In this document: positions 17,237 through 24,256 of the stretch, piece by piece
Layout of the letters: every line of letters begins with the position of its first letter
How positions within the stretch are numbered: position 1 is the first letter of the stretch
Source of the DNA: Acrocarpospora pleiomorpha
Lineage (GTDB): Bacteria > Actinomycetota > Actinomycetes > Streptosporangiales > Streptosporangiaceae
Assembly: GCF_009687885.1 (NCBI RefSeq)
Contig: NZ_BLAF01000051.1
Coordinates: 1-64,000, forward strand
DNA: 64,000 bases
Direction of reading: 5' to 3'
The notes under the pieces: model-generated
Told to the model about the DNA's origin: nothing
The model's input: the letters and a program-made list of their open reading frames with translations, nothing else
Database searches by the model: none
Program-made: the position numbers and the translations under genes

Positions 17237-17932
17237 TCAAGCTGAACGCTGGTGAGGGTGGGTATGCCTGAGTTGACCGAGATCGAGTTCTATCCGGGAT
17301 CCGTGGACGGTGACCACGATGCTCGCGCTGTCGGCGCCGGTGGCCATCAGGTAGTCGTACAGGGTTGACAACAGCATGTCGTTGCGGTTCTCCAGCCGGG
17401 ATACCACCCCCTGTCCGACCCCGAGTTTGCGGGCCACTTCCACTTGGGTCATCTGCCCGGCTTTGCGGATCATCGCCAGGTTCATCGCGTAGGCGCGGTC
17501 CATCTCTTCGGCCGCCTCGTGAGCCTGGGCGACCTCGGCAGCAAGCTGTGGGTCGGACAGGAGTCGATCCAGATGCTCGTTACCCCGCACGAACATGGTG
17601 TTCTCTGGCTCGGTCATGGCTTCTCCTCGTACGAACAATGCGACGACCGCCTTGCCGGTGTCGGGCGGGAACCAGCAGATCAGCCGGACCGCTACCTCTG
17701 GATGGTAGGCGTGGGAGACTCGCCACAGCGGGTAGCGCCGCGACTGGCGGACCCATCGCAGCGTGGCTGTCTCCTCTTCTTGATCCGGTGGTTCGGACAG
17801 GTTTCGTAGCTGATCCAATGCGCGGGCTGTGAAGACCAACATGAGGCGTGAGTGTTCATCGCCCGCGCGTGCATCGGCTTCGAGCCGGTCGAGCCAGTTG
17901 CCGAAGTCGGCTGGCCAGTCGATGTCCACCAT
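17237..17932 (-). CDS. In-frame HigB-like toxin / HigA-like antitoxin fusion
   Basis: 231 residues. Residues 1-101 match HigB/RelE-type toxins (DWPADFGNWLDRLEADA, LRWVRQSRRYPLWRVSHAY, RLICWFPPD..VVALF) but stop about 30 residues short of the usual toxin end. From Met106 the protein is a HigA-like antitoxin (MTEPENTMFVRGNEHLDRLL) with an XRE domain (QMTQVEVARKLGVGQGVVSRLENR). The antitoxin ATG at 17617 keeps its own GAGGAG ribosome site inside the fused frame. ACGAACA occurs at both 17589 and 17631, a possible deletion footprint. The cell may make the fusion, the antitoxin alone, or both. Confidence 0.72.
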   Translation of the reverse strand: MVDIDWPADFGNWLDRLEADARAGDEHSRLMLVFTARALDQLRNLSEPPDQEEETATLRWVRQSRRYPLWRVSHAYHPEVAVRLICWFPPDTGKAVVALFVRGEAMTEPENTMFVRGNEHLDRLLSDPQLAAEVAQAHEAAEEMDRAYAMNLAMIRKAGQMTQVEVARKLGVGQGVVSRLENRNDMLLSTLYDYLMATGADSASIVVTVHGSRIELDLGQLRHTHPHQRSA

Positions 17933-17937
17933 TAGAT

Positions 17938-17971
17938 TATGACTTCAAAGTGATATGCTATGCAAGTCATA
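17938..17971. promoter_or_regulatory. Inverted repeat upstream of the toxin-antitoxin fusion
   Basis: TATGACTT (17938-17945) and AAGTCATA (17964-17971) form a perfect 8-bp inverted repeat around an 18-base AT-rich spacer, beginning six bases upstream of the fusion's ATG. Toxin-antitoxin operons are autoregulated by the antitoxin at such palindromes. The position would cover the promoter. The site appears preserved although the toxin is altered. Confidence 0.55.
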
Positions 17972-18000
17972 TTGCCTATCGAAGGCTATGTGTCGAGGGC

Positions 18001-19987
18001 CTACCGAGTCAGGATCGGGCCTGCGATGGTCCGTAGTTCCGAGCGGCCGGCCGAGGACGTCTTGGCGAGCAGGTTCGCGACATGGGTGTCGACGGTGCGT
18101 CGGGAGATCACCAGGCGCTCCGCGATTTTCCCGTTGGTCAGTCCTTCGGCGACCAGGCCGAGAACGTCCATCTCGCGGCTGGTCACGCCGGCGGCCCGCA
18201 GGCCGGCGGGGACCGGTGCGAGGCCGCGCCCGCGCCGGGTGGGCGCTCCCGCGCCGCGCAGCAGATCGCGGCAGATGCGGGCCATCTGGTGTTCGCCCGC
18301 GCGTACATGGGCGTCCAGGTCGACGCGTAGCTCGGGCACCGGGTCGCCCCACTTGTCGGCGATCGCGGCCTCCAGCGCGAGCAGCCGTAGCAGGCGTCGC
18401 CACCAGTGGTGCTCGGCGAGAGCCTGGTCGGCGTCAGCGAACAGTGCGGCGGCCCGCTCGGGCTGGCCGGTCCGCCCTTCGGCGACCGCGTCGGCGTACT
18501 GCAGCCCGGCGCGGTTGACCACCCGCATCATGGCCGGGGATGGGCGCAGCGTCTCGCGGGCCTCGGTGTCGCGGTCGGTGAGCACGGTCCGCAGCAGCGC
18601 CCACATGCCCCAATGCGGTACGAGGGCTGCCTCGTCGCGGCCGTTCAGTACCCGCATGCCGTCGTCGAGCAGCGCGGACGCGGTTCGCAGGTCGCGGGAG
18701 AGCAGATGGCGCAGTCCGCGGGTCGCCTGTGCCAGGGCGGTGACCTCGGCGGGCGGTCGACGGCCCCGGCGAGTACGGCCTGCATGCCCGGCGTATCGCC
18801 CGCCACCGCGTGGCCCATGGCGACGAACACCTTGGCCATGCCCTCCAGGCCGGGCAGCCGCAACCGGCCGGCCCGCTCGGCCGCGCTCTGGGCGAGTCCC
18901 TGAGCCGCCTGCGGCCCTTCGGCGGTGATCACGGAGTCCGCGAGCAGCAGTTCGCTCCAGATCACTTCGGCGAGCAGGCCGGTACGCCGGGCGAGTTCGC
19001 GCGCCTCAACAGGTGCGGGCGTGGCCGCGTGGTCGAGCAGTTCGACCGCGCCAAGGCCGAGAAGGGCCGTGACCCGCGCCGGAATCAGGCCGTGTTCCGC
19101 GCCGGTCTGCGAGGCGCGTGCATAGGCGACGCGCGCCGATGCGGCGTCATGGCGCATGGCGCACCGACCCAGAGTCGTGAGCGCCCGGCACATCGTCTCC
19201 CAGCGCGCCTCGTGTCCCGCCCGGCGGGCGGCCGTCGCTGCCAGGTCGGCCGCCCGCCGCAGATCTCCCGCGCCGAACGCGGAGTCGGCGGCCAGGACCA
19301 GCGCCTGGGCGTCGCCGGCCCGCCCCGCCCGTTCGATGAACCTGTCGGCTTCGCCCCAGCGACGTGCGACGATGGCCGCTTCGGCGAGCCGCAGGCACAG
19401 TTCGGCATGCTGGTCGCCCACCACCTCGGCCAGCACCCCGGTACCGGCCTCCAGCGCGGCGGGCGCCTGACCGAGGAGCGTGAGCAGACGGACGTGTTCG
19501 ATCACCACCGTGGGTCGCAGCGTGCTGGTAGCCGACGCCCGCGCCAGGTGATCCTCCGCGCTGTGCAGCGCGCCGGTTCCCCACGGCTCAGCAGCACGTC
19601 GGCGGCGCGGCGGGCCACCGCGGCGCGCTCGGGCGGCGTCACGCCTGCCAGCACCGCTTCGCGCGTCAGCGTGTGCCGCCAGCGCAACTCGTCTCCCGCC
19701 GGGACGAGCAGGTGCGGGGTGGCGCTCCGCAGCGCGCCCAGCGCTTCGCTCAGCGGGCGATAGGTACCGCCCCCCTCCACGGCACGTCCGGTCGCCACGG
19801 CCAGCCCCGCGTCCCGGGCCCGCTCGGCGGCCTCGCGGAGCAGGCGGCTCTTCCCGATGCCCGCCTCCCCGCTGACCAGCAGAACCCCGCCCCGGCCTCG
19901 TCGCACCCCGTCGACCATGCTGCGAACGGTGGCCAGTTCGGCCGCCCGACCTACCATCACCCCGTCACTCCAGCGGATGGGCCACAT
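18001..19987 (-). pseudogene. LuxR-family ATPase regulator with deletion and two frameshifts
   Basis: Three consecutive frames form one gene. The first has Walker A (SGEAGIGKSRLLREAAERA) but jumps from SEALGALRS to RHTLTREAVLAGVTPPERA, omitting the Walker B part of the ATPase (about 200 residues). Near 19575 the frame shifts; adding one base restores GEPGALHSAEDHLARA. Near 18757 it shifts again; one added base restores EVTALAQATRGLRHLLS. The last frame ends in an intact LuxR helix-turn-helix (TSREMDVLGLVAEGLTNGKIAERL). Both lesions are single-base losses in C-rich runs, so sequencing error is possible, but the ATPase deletion is real loss. Confidence 0.8.
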
Positions 19988-20116
19988 AGTGAGTACGCCG
20001 TAATACGCGCTCGCCGCACATCCTCGCCCCGTGCGACGGTTACGCCCCTGGAGGATGAGTGCCCGCCTGGGATCAGGGCACCGCACCACAGCCAGAATCA
20101 GAACCTCGGACCAGCT

Positions 20117-20383
20117 TTAGCCGCAGGGCGCGGTGTTATATCCGCCGTGACTGGTCTGTATGCCCCAGCTGCCCGGTGCGTCGCCGCAGCCATTCCACCT
20201 TTGGCCGACGAGTTTCCCGTTGGGTGAATCGTAAAAGCTGTAGACGTTGAGTACCTGTGGCGAAGGGGTCGGAAGAGTGGGGATCGCCTGGGCCGGGGTT
20301 GATGTGAAGACGACGGCCAGCGCGCCGAGTGCCGTCGTACCGGCGGCCAGACTCGTCGCGATGGGGCCACGATTGAATTTCAT
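20117..20383 (-). CDS. Small secreted protein (DUF6289-like)
   Basis: 88 residues from the ATG at 20383, preceded by GGAAAGGA. A signal peptide (SLAAGTTALGALAVVFTSTPAQA) releases a mature peptide of about 55 residues with NVYSFYDSPNGKLVGQRWNG, two cysteines and a C-terminal SWGIQTSHGGYNTAPCG. The tyrosine-rich YxD..xxxVG....C.G....WG.xT layout resembles the small DUF6289-type secreted peptides of actinobacteria, of unknown function. It lies directly downstream of the SARP regulator, on the same strand, behind a tandem-repeat promoter. Confidence 0.72.
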   Translation of the reverse strand: MKFNRGPIATSLAAGTTALGALAVVFTSTPAQAIPTLPTPSPQVLNVYSFYDSPNGKLVGQRWNGCGDAPGSWGIQTSHGGYNTAPCG

Positions 20384-20400
20384 GGGATCCTTTCCAAATC

Positions 20401-20444
20401 GGTCTACTATTAGACCGTTCCATCCCGTTCCATCCCGTTCCATA
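20401..20444 (-). promoter_or_regulatory. Promoter with 3 x 10-bp tandem repeat and inverted repeat
   Basis: Three head-to-tail decamers (CCGTTCCATC, CCGTTCCATC, CCGTTCCATA) fill 20415-20444; read on the minus strand they are GATGGAACGG units. GGTCTA (20401-20406) and TAGACC (20411-20416) form an inverted repeat overlapping a possible -10 (TAATAG or TAGTAG on the minus strand). Repeats in helical phase just upstream of a -10 are the typical architecture of SARP activator sites. The AfsR-like SARP gene ends 17 bases away. Binding is inferred. Confidence 0.6.
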
Positions 20445-20461
20445 TTTGTTCCACCAGCCGC

Positions 20462-23251
20462 CTACGAGCTCGTGCCTGGTGCCTGCAGCCGGGACCGTAC
20501 GTCGTCGGCGGTGGGATGGCGCAGGTCGGTCAGGATGGTCAGCGCCCGGCGCCAGTGCGAACGGGCGGCAGAGGTCTGGCCTGCGGCCTTGTCGTTGTCC
20601 CCGAGGTGGGTGAGGACGAGGGCCTCGTTGTAGCGATCTCCGTCTTGTTGGTGCATGGCCAGCGCGCGCCGGTAGCAGGTCTCGGCTTGGTCGTACTCTC
20701 GTTGATGGTGGTGGGCGTGGCCGAGGCTGTCCCAGGTGGCCGACTCGCCGTCGCGGTCTCCGGCCTTCCGCAGCTGGTCCAGAGCCTGTCGGCAGTGGTC
20801 GAGCGCTTGCCGGTGGTTTCCGACGGCGATGTGGTACCACCCCACGGCGCTGATCGCTCTGGCCTCCCAGAGTTGGTGGCCGGCTGCCCGGTAGAGCCGG
20901 AGGGCGTGTTCGGCGCTGCTCAGCGCCTCCGCGTGGTGGCCCTGCTGTTCGAAGACGCGCGCGAGGTTGCTGTGGATGTGCGCCTGACCGGTGAGATCCT
21001 CGAGCTGTTCGTAGTGCGTCAGCGCGTGCCGGTATTCCGTGGCGGCGGCGTCGGTGTCGCCCAGTCGGGTGTGGGCCAGGGCAAGCCCCAGCCGGCTGTA
21101 CGCCAGCGCGCGGTGATCCTCGAGACGCCCGGCGGCGGCGAGGGCCTGCTCGTGCACGGACAGCGCGTCGTGCCAGGCGCCCGTACGGTCGAGGAACGTG
21201 CTCATGGACCACGCCAGCTGCCAGGCGTGGGTGTCGAAGGACCCGTCCGCGAGTTCGACGCACGCGAGCAGCACGGACCGTTCGGCGGTGAACCAGGCGA
21301 GGGCTTGGTCATGGTCCGCGAAGGTCTCCGCGGTCACCCCGGGACGCGCGTCCGGGATCGTGATGGGATCACGAGCCGGGTGCATCAGGAGGGCGGCGCG
21401 GTACGCGGTGTGCAGGTAGTGATCCAGAACCCGGCCCAGCACCTCGTGGCGTTCCGCGCTGCTTTCAGCGCGCTGGTGTAACTCGATGGCGTAAGCGTTC
21501 AGCAGGTCGTGGAACGCGTACCTGTCCGGGGAATGTTCGGTCAGCAGGTGGACGCTGGTGAGCTCGGTCAGCAGGTGACGCGCTCGCCCCGGTGGAACCG
21601 CGGCCACGCTGGCCGCCGCGGGGAGGCCGACGTCAGGTCGGGGGTGTGCGCCCAGCCACCGGAAGAGGTCGGCCGCGTCGGCGCCGAGGGCCTGGTAGGA
21701 GCAGTCGAAGATCGAACGGACGTCGGTGGCCGGGTCGTCGCTGTGGAAGGCGTCCAGGCTGGTTCCGGCCTGCTGAAGCTCGTCCGCCAGCACCCGCAGC
21801 GGGAACGTCGGGCGGGTGACGGCCCGGGCCGCCGTGATCACCAGGGCCAGGGGCAGCCTGGCGCACGAGGCGATGATGCGCTCCGCCGCCTGCGTATCCT
21901 CCGTCACGCGCCGGTGGCCGATGCGGCGGGCCAGCAGGTCGGTCGATTCCGCATCGGTGAACACGTCGAGCGCGAGCGGTTGGGCGCCGTACCCGGCGAT
22001 GAGACCGGAGAGCTGATTGCGGCTGGTCACCAGGACGAAGCACCCGGGCGAACCGGGCAGCAGCGGGCGGACCTGTTCGGCGCTGCGGGCGTTGTCCAAC
22101 ACGACCAGCATCCGCTTGTCGGCCATCAGAGTGCGGTACAGATCGATCTGGGCGTCCAGGGACGCGGGTGTTTGCTGAGCTGACACCTTTAGGGCGGCGA
22201 GGAAACCGCGGACGACCTGCGCACTGGTGACCGCAGACCGGGTGGCGTCGAAACCGCGCAGGTCGGCGAAGAGCTGCCCGTCCGGGAAGCGGTCGCGGAC
22301 GCGGTGCGCCCAGTGCACCGCGAGGGCACTCTTCCCGACGCCAGGCACTCCGGACACCACGGCGGTGTGTTCCCAGTCCGGCGCCGCCGCCATGTCATCG
22401 AGTCGGGCCAGCGCGGCCGCACGCCCGGTGAAGCCCGGCACGTCGGCGGGGAGCAAAGCGGGCCCATGTCGTGGCTTAGGCGAGCGCTCCACCGGGCTCG
22501 GCGGGCGATCCCCGTTAAGGGCGGCATGGTATGCCTGCCGCAGCTCGGGCGACGGATCGGCGCCCAGTTCGTCCGCCAGGCGTCGACGCGTCTCGGCATA
22601 GAGTTCCAGGGCCTCGGCGTTCCGCCCCGCGGCGACCAGCGCGTGAATCAGCGTGGCGATCAGCGGCTCGACCAGCGGATGCTCATCGAGCAACACCCGC
22701 AGTTGCTCGATCATGGCGTTGCCGCCGCCCGCCGCCAGTTCGATCGGCGCCAGGTCCAGCACGCCGCCCAGGCGCAGCTGCGTCGCCTCCCGGCGCACAG
22801 ATTCCGCCCAGGCACCGGTCAGGCCGGTCAGCGGCTGGCCCCGCCAGAGGCCCAGCGCTTCCCGCAGCAGCTCCGCTCTCCGCAGGTCGTCGCCGCGTGT
22901 GGCCCTGGCGTGGTCGAGTAACCGCCGGAATCGGTGCAGGTCCACCTGGTCACGATGCGCCTGCAGGACGTACCCGGCCGGCCGGTATTCCACGGCCAAG
23001 GTATCGCGATCGACGGCGTTGGCCTCGGACAGGGCCCGACGCAGCCGGGTGATGTAGCTGTGTACGGCGCCCCGAGCCGTCATGGGCGGGGCGTCGCCCC
23101 AGACCCGGTCGATGATCTTCTCGATGGGCACCGGACTGCCCGCGTCCACCAGCAGCGCCGCGAGAACCGCCTGTTGCTTGCGCGGCCCGAGGTCCACCAC
23201 GTGCGTGGCAGTCGACAACTCGATCGGTCCCAGAAGCCGCAACTGCACCAT
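20462..23251 (-). CDS. AfsR-like SARP regulator (wHTH-BTAD-NB-ARC-TPR)
   Basis: 929 residues from the ATG at 23251 (MVQLRLLGPIEL, the canonical SARP start, with GGGGGAAA upstream). Order: OmpR-type winged helix (1-95), BTAD domain (about 96-245), NB-ARC ATPase with P-loop GVPGVGKSA near 301-309, then TPR repeats (about 640-915, e.g. LAYSRLGLALAHTRLGDTDAA). This is the layout of AfsR, which in Streptomyces is phosphorylated and activates the small afsS gene just downstream. Here a small secreted-protein gene follows on the same strand. The regulated pathway is unknown. Confidence 0.92.
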   Translation of the reverse strand: MVQLRLLGPIELSTATHVVDLGPRKQQAVLAALLVDAGSPVPIEKIIDRVWGDAPPMTARGAVHSYITRLRRALSEANAVDRDTLAVEYRPAGYVLQAHRDQVDLHRFRRLLDHARATRGDDLRRAELLREALGLWRGQPLTGLTGAWAESVRREATQLRLGGVLDLAPIELAAGGGNAMIEQLRVLLDEHPLVEPLIATLIHALVAAGRNAEALELYAETRRRLADELGADPSPELRQAYHAALNGDRPPSPVERSPKPRHGPALLPADVPGFTGRAAALARLDDMAAAPDWEHTAVVSGVPGVGKSALAVHWAHRVRDRFPDGQLFADLRGFDATRSAVTSAQVVRGFLAALKVSAQQTPASLDAQIDLYRTLMADKRMLVVLDNARSAEQVRPLLPGSPGCFVLVTSRNQLSGLIAGYGAQPLALDVFTDAESTDLLARRIGHRRVTEDTQAAERIIASCARLPLALVITAARAVTRPTFPLRVLADELQQAGTSLDAFHSDDPATDVRSIFDCSYQALGADAADLFRWLGAHPRPDVGLPAAASVAAVPPGRARHLLTELTSVHLLTEHSPDRYAFHDLLNAYAIELHQRAESSAERHEVLGRVLDHYLHTAYRAALLMHPARDPITIPDARPGVTAETFADHDQALAWFTAERSVLLACVELADGSFDTHAWQLAWSMSTFLDRTGAWHDALSVHEQALAAAGRLEDHRALAYSRLGLALAHTRLGDTDAAATEYRHALTHYEQLEDLTGQAHIHSNLARVFEQQGHHAEALSSAEHALRLYRAAGHQLWEARAISAVGWYHIAVGNHRQALDHCRQALDQLRKAGDRDGESATWDSLGHAHHHQREYDQAETCYRRALAMHQQDGDRYNEALVLTHLGDNDKAAGQTSAARSHWRRALTILTDLRHPTADDVRSRLQAPGTSS

Positions 23252-23553
23252 GGCCGTTTCCCCCCGAATCCGCCCCATTTGCCGCACCGCGCACACAGCT
23301 AACCAGCAGAATCCGGTCAGCTCAAGAATTCGTTAAGCGCGAATAGAGCGCAGGCCGTCATCGTCAAAGAGCGCCGATGGCCCGCCGCCGCGGAAGCGGG
23401 CCTTCCGCTACCTGGCCCTATACCTCACATATACCGCCGTATCCGATGCTCCTCCCAAGCCCGGGATTACGGATGCGTACTTTTCGGCGGCTCCATATCC
23501 CATCCATTCGGTAGGTCGTATCCCCCAAGAAACACCGACCCAAAGGAGTGCAC
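23252..23553. promoter_or_regulatory. Divergent intergenic region: SARP promoter and alternative hairpins
   Basis: No gene in these 302 bases. For the SARP gene, TTGAGC (23325-23320) and TTAGCT (23302-23297) on the minus strand are 17 bases apart, a good promoter with a leader of about 40 bases. Near 23384-23412, GGCCCGC can pair with GCGGGCC, while GCGGAA, which overlaps the loop of that stem, can instead pair with the following TTCCGC. The two stems are mutually exclusive, as in attenuators, though no leader peptide is evident. Confidence 0.45.
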
Positions 23554-24186
23554 ATGCTGAAGAGACTTGCCCGACATGGTCGGGCCGGCGTCCTGGTGGC
23601 TGCGCTGGCCGTGCTGCTTGGGACGTCGTTCACGACCACGGGCGCGACCGCCGCCACGGTGAGCGGCACGATGGACGGCCCTGAGGCTTCGGCCGCCGTG
23701 GACGCCTCGGGACGCACCCCGTTCACGCTGCCGCACCGCGTCTACGTCCGCGAGGACGGCAGCGTCGACACCATAGCCGACCCCAAGGCCGTGGCGGCGC
23801 TGCGTTCGGCCGCGCTGGAAGAGGGCGGCTGCGGCTACGCCTGTGACGGCAAGGATCCCAACAGCTACGTATGGAACGGCTCGACGTGCAACGACGCCGT
23901 GACCGTCATGCGGCACGACGTGGAGAACAGGTACGCGGAACTGCGGTACAGCTCTCGCTGCGCGACGGCGTGGACCCGGACGTGCTGCTACGTACGGGCC
24001 GGCGGGTTCGGCTACGCGGCCAACGGCACCCAGCGGAGCTTTGTCTACAACAGCCAAGGCGTCTACTTCGGCAGTCCCGTCTGGACGGCGATGCTCTACG
24101 ACGCCGGATCGCTGACGTACAAGGCCTGCCTCGACCGCATTCTCGCCGGTTCTGGCCACGACTGGGCGTGCACCGGCAGGTTCTGA
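23554..24186 (+). CDS. Secreted DUF2690 (YjfA-type) protein
   Basis: 210 residues from the ATG at 23554, with AAAGGAG in front. A signal peptide (GVLVAALAVLLGTSFTTTGATAA) precedes a linker and the DUF2690 domain (residues about 90-210): CGYACDGKDPNSY, STCNDAVTV, RYSSRCATAWTRTCC, with six or more conserved cysteines and the aromatic-rich YAANGTQRSFVYNSQG. The domain is a small secreted, disulfide-rich module of Gram-positives with no established function. It leads a group of cell-envelope genes and is followed by a strong hairpin. Confidence 0.83.
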   Translation: MLKRLARHGRAGVLVAALAVLLGTSFTTTGATAATVSGTMDGPEASAAVDASGRTPFTLPHRVYVREDGSVDTIADPKAVAALRSAALEEGGCGYACDGKDPNSYVWNGSTCNDAVTVMRHDVENRYAELRYSSRCATAWTRTCCYVRAGGFGYAANGTQRSFVYNSQGVYFGSPVWTAMLYDAGSLTYKACLDRILAGSGHDWACTGRF

Positions 24187-24202
24187 CGGATTACATCGAC
24201 GC

Positions 24203-24235
24203 CGTTCCGGGACCGCCCCGCGCGGCCCCGGAACG
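24203..24235 (+). terminator. GC-rich hairpin after the DUF2690 gene
   Basis: CGTTCCGGG (24203-24211) pairs perfectly with CCCGGAACG (24227-24235) around a 15-base loop that can itself fold. It lies 17 bases after the DUF2690 stop and 22 before the next start, so the two genes are probably separate units or differentially expressed. No U-tract. Confidence 0.65.
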
Positions 24236-24256
24236 CGTCACGAGAGGAGTGAGTCC

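Noticed and set aside
17059..17271. 70-codon plus-strand frame as a real small gene
   Set aside because: No ribosome site, no recognisable family, and it overlaps the end of the toxin-antitoxin fusion in a zone of gene remnants.
20401..20444. Three decamer repeats as a CRISPR or satellite array
   Set aside because: The units are only 10 bases with no spacers; they lie in a promoter, so a regulatory reading is simpler.
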